A stretch of DNA of 64,000 nt from Isochrysis galbana (GCA_018136815.1 CM030936.1:5183774-5247773); one strand, 5' to 3'; positions 31,394-41,592 are shown, numbered from the stretch's first letter. Made by a program: numbers and translations. Notes: generated by a model from the letters alone, not told the origin.

Positions 31394-31398
31394 GTTGC

Positions 31399-31756
31399 GC
31401 TCGCCCCCCAGGCTCAGCGTCTCGTCCAGTCTCATCAGGTCACAGCGTCCCTCTTCCCCTCCCCCCCCCCCGCCCCCCCCCCCCGCCCGGGCGCCATGCG
31501 CGCGCTCTCTAGTAGCAGCACCCTAGAGAGTATGATGATAGCTGGCTCCTACTAGAGATGATGAGTATGCCCAATCACACGCCCCCCTCCCCCCTCCTCC
31601 CACATTCCATTTCATCTCTCATCTGGGGGTGTTCCTCCAGATTTCCCCCCCAATCGGATCTCTCAGCCGGGCACTACTCGTGTGTGTGCGGGGGCTCGTC
31701 TCCTCCAGCTGTGGCCGCGGGCACTCCAGGAGCCGGGCCGCGCCACCACTTCCGGC
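31399..31756. other. region between the copia insertion and the histidine kinase
   Basis: C-rich runs at 31445-31490 and possible promoter/leader of the kinase gene. The copia 3' LTR lies about 360 bp upstream of the first candidate ATG. Confidence 0.4.
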
Positions 31757-33898
31757 ATGTGGGCACACGACGTGAGGCATCGCGAACCACGCAGCCCGTC
31801 GGTCGAGGCGGAGCGCGGGAAGGCCTCCTCCCACAGAATGTCAAACTATATGGCATGGGCGCTTTCACACTTGACGCTGCGCTTCACCGGTCAGCGAGGC
31901 GTGTACGAGTCCCAGCTGCAGCTCAGTCGGTGGAACTCGCCCATCGTTGAGATCTGCATCTGTGGCCTTCTGGCCCCTTCCCTCGCAGCAGCCACCGACG
32001 CCGACGCCAGTACGGCGTATTTACATTGGAGCATCTTCCTTCTGGAAAGCATGCTGGCAGCAGTGGCCATTTCTCGTAGATTTTGCATGTACGAGAATCT
32101 CCTGCTGGGGAAACAGATATTCGAGGGTACAATCGCTTTCACAATCGTCGCTGGCCTCTGCGGGTACGCCATGAGCACGTACAGTACAATAGCGACAGTC
32201 CCCACTTCTGCGTTTGTTTGTGATAAGAGCTTCAGGTTCAGGTTTGGGCCAATGGCTCACTCGATGATGGTTACCATCGCTGTCATATTGAGCCACGTGC
32301 TCCACATGCATCCGCTCGTGAAGCTTTTGATTTCACTGTCATTCCCGGTGTTCACTATCATCCGCCCGATCTTTCCGTTTGGTTTGGAGCCTGAACTCCA
32401 GTTTGTGTCCATCGCGACACTGGCAGGATATGTCTTTGGGTACGCGCTGGAATCCCAACTTCGAGAGAATTTCGTGACTCAGCGGGCTTCGCGCGACGCG
32501 ATTGTTGCTCAGCGGCGGGCCGACTCACGACTCAACCACGTAGTCAAAGGCCTTTGCGGCGGTGCTAGCGGCTTGCTCCTGGGCCTCCAGGTCGAGCTTG
32601 AGCAACAGGGCCCGCAAGCCAACACGTCCGAATCTCTGGATGAGGTGCGGCGCATGCTTGATGAGGCAACTGAATGGGTGCACAAGCGACAATTCTTTGT
32701 CCAGCTGGAGGCTGGTGAGTACATCTCAAGAGCTGTGCAGTCTAACCTGCGTGAAAAGATGGAAGTTCTACTAGGCCACGACGGCGTATTTGATGGTGTC
32801 GCGGAGGTCTGTGTTGACATGAACGTCACTCAGCTTGTCGCGCAAGAGGCGCTCTCAAACGCTCGCAAGTACCGCGATCGCAATGTTCCCATCCTCATCA
32901 CCGCACACGTCGAGCACTCTAAAGACAAGCAGGCAAACCTTCTGCTTACTATTTCGAGTACAAATCGTGCAGGAGTGCACCGACTCAGTGCCACCGAATG
33001 CCGAGAGGTGTTTAAGCCTGGTTTCAAGGCGAATTCAGTCTCCCCCACGAGCGATGGGCTTGGACTGGACAATGCCTCAGTTGCTGTCCGAGCAGCGCAC
33101 GGACGCGTGTGGCTTACTACGACGACCGACAGCGATGGCGACCATACGCATCTGCACTGCGAGCTTCCTGTCACAGAAGTGCTGCCGGCCCGATCGCCGA
33201 TCTCCGTCTTGCATCAGGAGATGTGCAAACCACCATTGAAGCCAGCTAACGCTCAGCATAGGCTCAAAGTAAGCGGAGCTCTTGCCAAAGAATGTCAGCG
33301 TCCAGCCGCCGCGGCCGGGAAGAAGACTCCGAATGTCAAGTGTCTCGACTCCACACCTGCGAGCCCGACCGTCGGTGCGGTGGCGCGCGGACAGCCGCCG
33401 CTCATATGTCTTGGGTTAGATGACACTCCAATGTTACGCAAGATGCACATGCTCCTCTTCAAACTGTTCCTGGAAGCAGACATGGACAGATCTGGAACGC
33501 TGGGAGCCACGCGCAATGAAATCATAGCCTTTGTGGATGTTGCAATGGGTCGGCTTGACCTGTCCATGAAGCCGGGAAAATTGAAACCTGCGGACGTAGT
33601 CATCATTGACCAAAACTTGTGTGACGACGAGGACGACGACTGCATTCGGGGAGAGGAGATCGCATTGCGCTTGCGCGAGGAAAAATTCGCCGGTGTGATC
33701 TGCATTTTGACGGGGTCAAACCTGGAGGAGATTGATAGGCTATCTGGGCTTCCACATATCGACCTAGCGTTCGAAAAGAGCATAGACTTGCGAACCCTCA
33801 CTAGGCACATTACCGAGAAAATGGCCAGTTCCACCTCCAGTACACCCCATCAAAACACCATCGAAACGATGGATGATGGCGCATCGCATTTGAGGTAA
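31757..33898 (+). CDS. membrane hybrid histidine kinase with C-terminal receiver, up to 713 aa
   Basis: ATG 31757 gives 713 residues; ATG 31838 (MSNYMAWALSHL) gives 686 and may be the real start. Counting from 31757, residues ~60-245 hold about six hydrophobic helices (CICGLLAPSLAA, FTIVAGLCGYAM, MVTIAVILSHVLHM, LISLSFPVFTIIRP, IATLAGYVFGYAL), a membrane sensor. Next comes a dimerisation/phosphoacceptor helix with RLNHVVKGLCGGAS (His as likely acceptor), then an ATPase domain with N-box QEALSNARKYRD and G-box SDGLGLDNASVAVRAAHGRV. The receiver at ~565-700 has LDDTP (acidic pair), phosphoacceptor Asp in VVIIDQNL, ICILTGSN and Lys of FEKSID. Predicted to autophosphorylate and relay to its own receiver; signal and downstream phosphotransfer partner unknown. 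The receiver contains an Asp/Glu-rich insertion after the acceptor Asp. Confidence 0.82.
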   Translation: MWAHDVRHREPRSPSVEAERGKASSHRMSNYMAWALSHLTLRFTGQRGVYESQLQLSRWNSPIVEICICGLLAPSLAAATDADASTAYLHWSIFLLESMLAAVAISRRFCMYENLLLGKQIFEGTIAFTIVAGLCGYAMSTYSTIATVPTSAFVCDKSFRFRFGPMAHSMMVTIAVILSHVLHMHPLVKLLISLSFPVFTIIRPIFPFGLEPELQFVSIATLAGYVFGYALESQLRENFVTQRASRDAIVAQRRADSRLNHVVKGLCGGASGLLLGLQVELEQQGPQANTSESLDEVRRMLDEATEWVHKRQFFVQLEAGEYISRAVQSNLREKMEVLLGHDGVFDGVAEVCVDMNVTQLVAQEALSNARKYRDRNVPILITAHVEHSKDKQANLLLTISSTNRAGVHRLSATECREVFKPGFKANSVSPTSDGLGLDNASVAVRAAHGRVWLTTTTDSDGDHTHLHCELPVTEVLPARSPISVLHQEMCKPPLKPANAQHRLKVSGALAKECQRPAAAAGKKTPNVKCLDSTPASPTVGAVARGQPPLICLGLDDTPMLRKMHMLLFKLFLEADMDRSGTLGATRNEIIAFVDVAMGRLDLSMKPGKLKPADVVIIDQNLCDDEDDDCIRGEEIALRLREEKFAGVICILTGSNLEEIDRLSGLPHIDLAFEKSIDLRTLTRHITEKMASSTSSTPHQNTIETMDDGASHLR

Positions 33899-34699
33899 AG
33901 ATTTAGCAATGACTCTCGTGCCCTCATCTATCGCTGAAATGTCTGGGGGTTCCGTACTTGGCATGATCGAGAACGTGGATGGATTGCTTCCTCGATCAAC
34001 TTGGAAGGACCCCTCGGCCCCACCATTACCATTGGAGAGCCAACGGGTAGTTGGATGCCACCGGTGCTCGTCCCTGACCACCATTTGACGCGCCGCCGCA
34101 TTCATGAATATGCATGGATCTGTTCGTGTATTTGGCTGCTGAGCTGCTTGCTATGCTAGACCTCTTGTCCATGGCTTGTTTCGTGCTTTCCTTTTCTTTG
34201 CTACCTTGTACTTTCTCTGCTACCTTGTACTGCAAACATCGTCTTGGCAGGGTGGCGAACGACGATTTTGATTTTACCGATTTTCAACCTCACAATGTAT
34301 TACAATCCGATCTGAGTCTTAGTGGTAAAAGTCCAACCTTACAACCTAACACCTACGGACACGGTACTATGTACTATCCACTTCGCAATTCCATCAGTTT
34401 TCAGTCCCCATATGCCGGGGAAAGCCTCAGGGCTGCGCCCCCGCACCGCCGCGACCACAGTCGCGACGCATGCCCTGCCTTCTGGCATGGAGGGCGTGAG
34501 CCCCCAATACCGGGGCCGAGTTGGCGAGCTGGAGTTGGGGCCGTTTGCCACACGCTCACGCTCGACCGCGCGCACGAGCAAAGCGTCCCAAGGGAGAAAA
34601 CCTAAAATCAAAGTCGCGCGAGAACTTAGTGCCCCGATCTTTTCAAGAGAAAAAGCACTCTCGTGCTATGCACATACCTCACCCACACCCTAGTTGCTA
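33899..34699. other. intergenic, no gene recognised
   Basis: 3' region of the histidine kinase gene, two CTACCTTGTACT words at 34200-34230 and mixed sequence. The end of a weak open frame (34322-34693) shows no motif. Confidence 0.35.
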
Positions 34700-35073
34700 G
34701 TTGCGCATGCGCTTGGGGCATGACAATGACAACGAAACTGGCCTAAAATAAATCTATAAAATCCGGCAAACCCCCCAACCAATAGACGCACCACCCACAC
34801 ACTCCCTAGCGCTCTCAAACCATCCTCAGCAGGAAACCACGCGAAACGGAAATAACCGGTCGCTCGATAGCCCAGGAGGAAGGAGAGAACTAGACCATCA
34901 GGGGCCGGTTCACGCAGTCCGCCAATAGAAGCCCCAAAATCTGAGCCCCTAAGTAGTAAGTAGAGCAAGAGGGACGAGCCGCAAGGCAGGAGGAGGGAGT
35001 GGAAAGGAAGCGGACGTGGCAGCGAGTCGGTGGTTCAGTTCCGCGCGCGTGGTGAGAATATTAAGAAATTTTT
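34700..35073 (+). mobile_element. LINE 3' fragment, internally deleted like the copy at 8400-10160
   Basis: AGAACTAGACCATCAGGGGCCGG...AGAAGCCCC...GAGCCCCTAAGTAGT aligns with 9968-10045, and the downstream sequence GGGAGTGGAAAGG...GCGCGTGGTGAGAATATTAAGAAATTTTT aligns with 10075-10157. Both copies pass from endonuclease-like sequence to the 3' untranslated region at the same point, which implies a shared internally deleted parent. Confidence 0.7.
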
Positions 35074-35219
35074 AAGTCTTAAGTCATAATCAAAATAGTA
35101 AGTAGTATTCAATATTTGCCAGCGCATGAATTGCGAGATTACCAGATATTAGACAAATATGTGACACGCCATGGAAAAGACCGCAGCAGTGACCATACTC
35201 CAAGGAGCTCTGCGGCCGA

Positions 35220-35843
35220 TCATCGCGATAGTTCTAGTCCTAGCTTCCATGGAATCAGCATGGCAGCGAGTCTTGCAAATGCAATTGTGTACCAACGTCC
35301 ATGCTCGCTGAGGAGTGGCATGGGATCCCGCCCAAGTAGCAGTGCACCAAAGACGGGGATGCGTGCAAGTTTCTCCCGAAAGAAGTCCACGGCGCTAGAG
35401 GCAGACAGAATCACCACAGAGAGCACCTGGATCAGGAGCAGAATCCGGAGTGGTAACCGTCTGACTGCTCGGTTCAGCCTCCTTCGACTCCACTGATTAA
35501 ATATAGCAAGGATTATCAGTGAAGTGGCAAACCTACCAATACATGTTCTCAGACGTCGATAATCTTCTGATAACATGGGTTTCGTGTTGAGCTGCTGAGT
35601 TTCTTCGAGTGTAGCCTCACACAACGCATGCGATGGCTGGGTCTGCCTTGATGCCGCCATGGCCTCCGCAACTACCTGCTCACACCGGCGTTCTATGCGC
35701 ACAGCGACGTTTTCGAGTGCTTCCACAGTAGGCACAGAGTCTAGACGGGTGTCAAGCGCGTCCAGGCGCCGGACGACGGCATGCAAGAGGGTCGCCAGCT
35801 GTTGCGCGTCGACCCGGTGGTATGACGAGGGAGATCCCGCCAT
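35220..35843 (-). CDS. uncharacterised membrane protein, 207 aa
   Basis: Start taken at ATG 35843 (MAGSPSSYHRVDAQQLATLL); the open frame extends two codons further to a TTG. Residues ~10-85 look like an amphipathic coiled coil (RRLDALDTRLDSVPTVEALE). Hydrophobic segments follow at about 108-118 (ATSLIILAIF), 133-152 (LRILLLIQVLSVVILSASSA) and 180-200 (IAFARLAAMLIPW). The plan resembles small organelle-membrane proteins with an N-terminal coiled coil, but I do not recognise a family. No intron needed. Confidence 0.5.
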   Translation of the reverse strand: MAGSPSSYHRVDAQQLATLLHAVVRRLDALDTRLDSVPTVEALENVAVRIERRCEQVVAEAMAASRQTQPSHALCEATLEETQQLNTKPMLSEDYRRLRTCIGRFATSLIILAIFNQWSRRRLNRAVRRLPLRILLLIQVLSVVILSASSAVDFFREKLARIPVFGALLLGRDPMPLLSEHGRWYTIAFARLAAMLIPWKLGLELSR

Positions 35844-36023
35844 GAACAAATATGACCAGTTCTCTACTCTACTACTCTAGAGCTCTACTACTCTACTCTA
35901 GAGTAGAGCTAGAGTCGAGTCGAGTAGAGTGTGTATGGGTACTTTAGAGTAGGTTTAAAGTACTCCAATTGACTTCATAGTTACTCTTCCGGCTCAGGTT
36001 CTTCCACAACCATCTAGAGGTAG

Positions 36024-36150
36024 CAAAAAAAATCCTTTTAATATTCTCGCCTCGCGCGTGGCACTAAGTTTCGCTTCTGTAGCCACGCCCTTTCCTTCCC
36101 CTCCCCCTTACTTTAGGGCGGTCAAACACGCCTTTTAACTTCTAAGGGTG
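36024..36150 (-). repeat. LINE-family oligo-T end next to an inverted dispersed-repeat end
   Basis: Minus strand reads GCGCGAGGCGAGAATATTAAAAGGATT plus T-run (end at ~36024). The adjacent AGGGCGGTCAAACACGCCTTTTAA (36114-36137) is the inverse of the right terminus of the repeats at 3826-4259 and 17557-17989. Confidence 0.65.
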
Positions 36151-36699
36151 AAAATTCACCAGTCACCAGGTCAAGATTGAGGTTTTATCACGCGATTTTT
36201 AGGGTATTACACTGGAAATGGGTATATTAGGCAGAATCTTATAAGAAATATGCACATTTTCGACGCCATTCAACACACAGACCCAAAAACGAAAAACGTT
36301 TTCGCGCTCGTGCGAAATTGAAATTGACGTCGACCACAAAAGTGCACCACAGGTCGCGCTGTGCGACGCGCGCCTGCGTTCCCCGGGCACAGTTACCCCC
36401 GGACAGGCAGTACAGAGCCCTGTGCGATCGCACGGCGTCGCCTGCGCCCTCCACCTCGCCCCTGCCGGCATCTGCTGCCAGCCTCTCGCGCGCGTGCAGT
36501 GCGCGGCTGGCCGCAAGCCGCAAGCCGTCAAAATGACGGTGCTGCGCATGATGGGTGATGGGCTGGCCCATCACGCGCGGCACCGCCTCAGTATGGTGGG
36601 AGGGCCCCACGACCCAAGTCGGCGCGAGAGGCCCTCGGCAAAGAACCACCTAAGACTTGCGCGCGTTTCGCGCAAGGGCTATGCCTCCGTAACAAGCGC
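36151..36699. other. no gene recognised; possibly 5' part of a LINE
   Basis: Open frames on both strands overlap here without recognisable motifs. The sequence lies directly upstream of the endonuclease-encoding LINE remnant and may be its leader or first ORF. Confidence 0.3.
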
Positions 36700-37856
36700 G
36701 GGGTCCGATGCAATCTGTCACACGAAATCCCTGGAGCATGGATCGACAACAAGTGCACGATCCGCTGCCATCTCCACCCTCATAAAAAAATCCCGGGCGT
36801 CTGCTTGAACGGCCCAGCCTGCCTCTTCCTACACCCGGAGTGCGCCTCCGCCCTAGCAAGCATCCGCATGATAGACGCGAGACGCCGGCTAAAGCGAGCA
36901 TCCAAGAGGAGACACCCCCCTCGCCCCCGTCTCACGTTCGATTCCACCCTTGGCTACCCAGGTGAGGGACCGATCGCAGTCGCGACATACAACACGAACG
37001 GCACCAAGGGCGGCAGGCTAGCCGCAGTGCTGTCGCAAGCGCGGAAAGCAAAGGTAGACATACTGATGCTCCAAGAACTCCATGCATACGAGGATGGGAC
37101 ACACCTCCGGGCGCATAGGACGGCCGCCTCACTAGGATGGTCGTGGTTTGCCGCCCCAGGAGAGCTGAGGGACCCCGCGAGCGGCGTCGCTGTGGCGATC
37201 CGAGACGGCGCGAGTAGGATAACCGTCAGACCGGACACTCTAGATATCATACTTGGGGGTAGATGCGTATCAATAGAAATAAACATCGATGAGATAAAAT
37301 ACCGGATTATGTCTATATACCTTGGCGCGGCACCCGGCCCCCGAGAAGGGCAGATAGCGAAGATCAAAAGAAAACTAGCCACCCTCGACACGACCCCAAC
37401 CCGAGGGGCGCTGTCCTCTCCACGATACCAATAAAAACGCTCACGGGAAGCCTTATGGGCAACCCGGCACTCCCGACCTTCTGGAGAGAGGCCCTACAAA
37501 ACTTCAGGGACCTAGAAATCCAACCCTCATGGCTCTCGCGCGAAGGCGCTCTCTCACAACCCATATGGCACAACCCGCACTTCCCCCCCCCCGCGATTCG
37601 CGCCGCATGGGCGCGAATGTGGGAGACATTGCACGCGAACGTGATGCACAACGTGTTCAAAGGAGACGACTTCACGACGCCCTATAGTAGGGAAGACTGC
37701 TCGACCTATGTCGAACACCTCAAGCTCCAATCCGTTAGGGAGCCGCCTGATGGCGGGGGGAGAAGGGCCGGGAAAGTGGGGGTGTAGAAAGTATGCTACG
37801 TGTAGGTAGTGGTTCCATTCGCCGCGAGTGCGGTAAGAATATTATGAAGTTTTTTT
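36700..37856 (+). mobile_element. LINE remnant with AP-endonuclease domain, reverse transcriptase deleted
   Basis: An open frame (36805-37434, beginning at TTG with coding-like sequence upstream) encodes an AP-endonuclease-type (EEP) N-terminus: VATYNTNGTKGGRLAAVLSQ, VDILMLQELHAYEDGTHL, LRDPASGVAVAIRDG, YRIMSIYLGAAPG. In a LINE this enzyme nicks target DNA. The frame ends abruptly and the next segment (37455-37740; LPTFWREALQNFRDLEIQPS, EGALSQPIWHNPHF) looks like the C-terminal end of a LINE ORF2, so the reverse transcriptase between them is deleted. The 3' end is GGTAAGAATATTATGAAG plus seven T (37833-37856), sense strand, as in the copy at 8400-10160. Confidence 0.82.
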
Positions 37857-37868
37857 CTCGGCCTCGAG

Positions 37869-38620
37869 CAACTAAGTTTATACTTGGTTGACCCATGGGG
37901 GGGCACGAGCCCCCCCCTCTCTCCACTCCTCCCCTGCCATGGGGGAGGAACCACCCATCCTCCTGGCACGCCTGATGGCTTGCCAGAAGGCCACTGCCCT
38001 ACTGACCCACTCCCTTCCCCACAGGCTCGCCCCATTCGCCCATCCTGGCCCCTCGTGACCAGCCCATTGCTCGAATCCCCCCTCCCCCCCTGCTCGACAG
38101 GCAGACAGGTGCAGATTGGGGGCCCCAGAGGCTCAGGAGCGCCAGCGAGGGAGAGGCAGGGGAGGCCAGAGCCCAGTCCCAGCCTCCTCTGCCCCCAGAG
38201 CTGGCCTCCAGGAGCCTCCAGGGGTCGCCAGGGGCAGCTGCAGGCCTGCCGCAGGCGCGCCATCGCGCGTGCCGCAGGAGAGGGGAGAGAGAGCGCGGAG
38301 AAGGGGGTGGGCGGAGCGAGAGCTCCGCTCACCGAAAAATAGGTAAGTCCCGCACCTGTTTACAGGATAAGTCGGGGCTGAGACCGCCGCCCACTCGGAG
38401 ACACAGGAGGAAGGGGGGGAATGATCACCGGGGGGGGGCGCGGGCCACCGGACCATATCTAAGCCCTTCACCCCTATCCCCCTAGTAGTGCACGGGGGGA
38501 GTCGCCTTATGGCGGGGGGAGAAGGGCCGGGAAAGTGGGGGTGTAGAAAGTTTCCTACGTGAGTAGAAAGCAGAGGGTCCACGGCCGCGTGTGCGGTGAG
38601 ACTATTAAAAGGTTTATTTA
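37869..38620 (+). mobile_element. 752-bp non-autonomous retroposon, copy 2
   Basis: Flanked by TTTTTCTCGGCCTCGAG at 37852-37868 and 38621-38637 (17 bp). It starts CAACTAAGTTTATACTTGG and ends GTGAGACTATTAAAAGGTTTATTTA. It is inserted immediately next to the T-run of the preceding LINE. Overall sequence agrees closely with the 8437-9192 copy, including the CCCCTAGTAGTGCACGGGGGGAGTCGCC block that opens the shared 3' region. Confidence 0.85.
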
Positions 38621-38637
38621 TTTTTCTCGGCCTCGAG

Positions 38638-38993
38638 GCCCCCATAGCCCATGCCTAGTAGTAGTGGTAGTAGCCAGAAATGTAAGATTCTTTTTCAACC
38701 GCAGCCCCAGTCATGTTGGGTGCCCATCGTGCAGGCCTATGCAGGTCGCGTAGCCGCAGCCGGGCGGCTTTTTCCGTAATATTGTATTGCTAATTCTTGA
38801 TTCTCGATGGTTGATGATAAGGCCGCCCAAACATTTTGCGTTGCAATCATTGTAGATTGCTCAAGCAATCTCGGCTATCCTACTGTACATCGGGCGGCGC
38901 CATGTTGCAGAGATCGAATCGCTCAAGGCAATTCACTTACGAGGCAAGAGGGCCCGGGCAGCCTGATCGTGGCGACATACACATACCAAAGCC
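38638..38993. other. 3' flank of the glutaredoxin gene
   Basis: No gene or repeat recognised; probably holds the 3' untranslated region of the minus-strand gene at 38994-39757. Confidence 0.35.
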
Positions 38994-39757
38994 TCATTGT
39001 GCTAACAGTGCAGACCGCGGAAGTGAGTCAAGAAGTTCCCCTTCTTCAGCCAATTCTTTGACGACATCGAGTCCGCCGATGAGCTTGCCATCGCCATAGA
39101 GCTGCGGGTAAGTAGGCCAATTTGAGAAGGTCTTGAGGCCCTGCCTGATTTCCTCGTCGCCAAGAATGTCGAAGGTGTCAAAGGCGACCTTGTGGTTTTG
39201 CAGCAGCTCACATATCTTGCGAGAAAATCCACATCGCGGTGCATCTGGGGAGCCCTTCATGAATAGCATCACCGGTGCGCGATTCGTCAATTCACGCAGC
39301 AAGTCCTCCAAAGGACGTTGCTTAGGTGGCTCTGATACGGGAGCATCCGAATTGATGGATGCTGTCAGTGCATTCTGGCGCACCTTGAGAGAGAGGTCTG
39401 GAGCGCTCGCTCCTGTCAACCTATCGGTCAATTTCCCGTGATGCAGGAAGAGAAAGGTTGGCACGGAATCTAGTGAGAACTTCTCGCAAAGATCTGGGAA
39501 AGCGTCACAATCAATCTGCGGAGGTAAAGGACACCAAGGTCAGCCACTAGGCCATCCACAGCAGGAAAGGTGCATAGCGGGGGACAGCCCACCTGAATAA
39601 AATTGAGAGTTTCGTGCTCTACCGCAAGCTCAGCGAAGACGGTATTCATGTGCGTGCATGGCTCACACCACGAGGCGCATACATTCACAACGCACGCTCC
39701 CGTCGCAAGGGCTGACTCCGCCTCGGCCGCTGAAGAGGGCACTTTGACGCCGCCCAT
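38994..39757 (-). CDS. monothiol CGFS glutaredoxin with N-terminal thioredoxin domain (Grx3/4, PICOT type), 2 exons
   Basis: Exon 1 is 39757-39593 and exon 2 is 39515-38994; the 77-base intron is GT-AG and phase 0. ATG 39757 gives 228 aa; the frame is open five codons upstream to a GTG. N-terminal thioredoxin-like domain: VVNVCASWCEPCTHMNTVF with a WCxxC pair, then across the intron IDCDAFPDLCEKFSLDSVPT and FLFLHHGK. The C-terminal glutaredoxin domain has VMLFMKGSPDAPRCGFSRK, the CGFS active-site Cys that coordinates a [2Fe-2S] cluster with glutathione, then SNWPTYPQLY and DGKLIGGLDVVKEL, the glutathione-binding TVP-like (here TYP) and GG motifs. Proteins of this plan act in cytosolic/nuclear iron-sulfur trafficking and iron sensing. 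Animal and plant members may carry two or three Grx domains; this one has one, as in yeast. Confidence 0.92.
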
Positions 39758-40956
39758 TGCCGTCGCCGCCACTTCCGTGCGTGCGAGTGCTTTCTAAGAG
39801 TGCCTCTTTACTTTTCCACGAAGTGTAGATCCTGCGTCGCGACTGATACTCTGATACTCCTACTGATACTGATGCGATGGAACGATGGAACGCGACTTTC
39901 GGGGCCAGGCCCGGAGGCCTTCCGCCATCCCTAATGGTGCGTCCGTCTGGTGAGGTGTGGTGAGTGTGGCTATGGAGGGTGATGTATGTGGAGCCTGTGC
40001 TGCAGCATGGCAGCATGGCCGCCAGCATGCAGGCTTTTTTCTTGCCGTTCGCGGTGTTGCGGGGGTTCTTTGAATTGTTGCGCGCAATCTTCGTTCACGG
40101 CAATGTGCCATGGTCCGCGGATGGAGCGGGCCCAAAAGTCCGGCTCCGGGTCGACTCCTTCGAGCTCCAAGAGGAACTCTACGATCGCGGCGTAGACGGT
40201 GGCGTCCTGAAAGGTGTAGTCCCCCTCCTAGTGGAAGGATAGGTCAAATGTGGCGTTTGACTCGTAGTTGCTTTGCTCCTCGTCCGAGGGTGGCTCCTGA
40301 GCGGCAGGGACAGGCGGGGGTGGTGAGGCTGTGACTTGATCCGAGAGCGCGGTTAGTAGAAAGGGATGGCATGCGCCTAGGGGCGCCTTTTGATTCCTGT
40401 TGTTGAGTGGGGTTGTGTGGTGTTGTGCTGCAGTGTCTGTCTTCTGATACGTGTTGATCCTGTTGTTGGTGTTGTGCCCATAAGGGCCACCCGGTCTCGG
40501 GCCGCGCTGCCGAGGCAGCGCGGCCGTCCCCAGTGGGAGAGGCCTCTGCCATAAGGCATGCCTGATGGAGGAGTGTCTTTGTTGGTCTGGTACTAGTGTG
40601 ATGCTTGTCACAGCCTATGGCCCACCATGGGGTGGGCCAGCATGGCGCTGCCTTCCTTGGTGTGGCCGGGGCCACGGGCCGTGCGGCGCGACCAGGGTCG
40701 CGCTCACCTGCTCGGCCTCTGCGGGCGGAAGGCGGCTTGCCTTCATTTGGTCTCCTTTCCCTCAGGGTTTCTTCCCCTCCCGTGGGGACTCTGGCCGAGC
40801 AGCATCAAATACAAAAAAGCTCGGTCCTAGGACACCGGGCCTAGCTCACCATGAGGGCGCTCCTGTGAGCAAGGGGATGCATGGTTACTAGTGCGTGCCC
40901 CCGCCCTCGATGAAAATTCCAGCGGCCTCCTCGTCACGCATGACGTGGACCTCTCC
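39758..40956. other. intergenic, no gene recognised
   Basis: Upstream region of the glutaredoxin gene, then mixed sequence. A GGCTTGCCTTCATTTGGT...CCCGTGGGGACTCTGGCC stretch at 40733-40797 has an inverted, looser relative at about 45500-45590. Several overlapping open frames have no motif. Confidence 0.35.
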
Positions 40957-41592
40957 TCACACTTGTCTTGAAAGGATCGTCTTCAATGAGTGCATCGGAT
41001 GTATACCGCACTCCTCGTGTGTCAGCTTGAACTTCTTTTCGATGTCGTAAAAGCTGTGGTACGGGTCAATGTACCCCTGCTTCTTTTCGAGCATGAGGTA
41101 ATGCCTACCGGTCTTATCGATGGCGTAGGGATACGGAAAGTCGTTCGCTCCTACAGGCGATACGAATGCGACGATCTCGTCGACGGCCTCAAATTCGAAC
41201 ACTTCGATGCCCACGAAGACGTACTTGAGGTCGCCGATGTAGAAGAGCAAAGAGTTCCCTGCTTCATTGAGCTCGTTCACTCTGTCGTACCCTCCTGACA
41301 ATACAGTCAATGGGCAGAGGTAGCTGATGCCAACAAACATGTCCTCGCACACGAACGCGTGATGCGAGGCTTCGCCGTGTACATCGACCAAGTGCCTACC
41401 GTCATCGCGCTGTGCAACGGACGCGACAAAGCCCACGCCGCCATTGTCATGGGTCGCGTACTTTTGGACACCGGGTTCAGGGGCGAGAATCCTTCGCCAG
41501 TGCTCTTCGAACTCGTGTATACCTGGGTCTCCCGTCTCAGGTGTGGGAGAGTCATGGTAAAGGAGCGACAAGGCAAGGTCTTTATGTGTCAT
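40957..41592 (-). CDS. uncharacterised protein, 211 aa, resembling proteins of large DNA viruses
   Basis: Intronless, ATG start. The sequence is well balanced, with no low complexity. A central block FVGIEVFEFEAVDEIVAFVS followed by PVGANDFPYPYAIDKTGRHY and LMLEKKQGY resembles, from memory, a conserved VGNSDVPYP-type block in uncharacterised proteins of nucleocytoplasmic large DNA viruses and their relatives; I cannot verify this here. Biochemical function unknown. It is followed on the same strand, 62 bases upstream of its start, by another intronless gene (41655-42044), a spacing unlike the host genes in this window. Confidence 0.6.
   Translation of the reverse strand: MTHKDLALSLLYHDSPTPETGDPGIHEFEEHWRRILAPEPGVQKYATHDNGGVGFVASVAQRDDGRHLVDVHGEASHHAFVCEDMFVGISYLCPLTVLSGGYDRVNELNEAGNSLLFYIGDLKYVFVGIEVFEFEAVDEIVAFVSPVGANDFPYPYAIDKTGRHYLMLEKKQGYIDPYHSFYDIEKKFKLTHEECGIHPMHSLKTILSRQV

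Larger units (their letters stand above)
24681..31398 (+). mobile_element. Ty1/copia LTR retrotransposon, complete with target duplication
   Basis: A 5-bp duplication GTTGC (24681-24685 and 31394-31398) flanks two 178-bp LTRs with short inverted ends CGT...ACG. Internal order is gag-like region, zinc knuckle, protease, integrase, reverse transcriptase, RNase H, which is copia order. A candidate primer-binding site directly follows the 5' LTR and a purine tract (GATGGGGGAG, 31206-31215) directly precedes the 3' LTR. The LTRs look identical by eye, implying recent insertion. A nested MITE breaks the single long reading frame. Confidence 0.95.
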
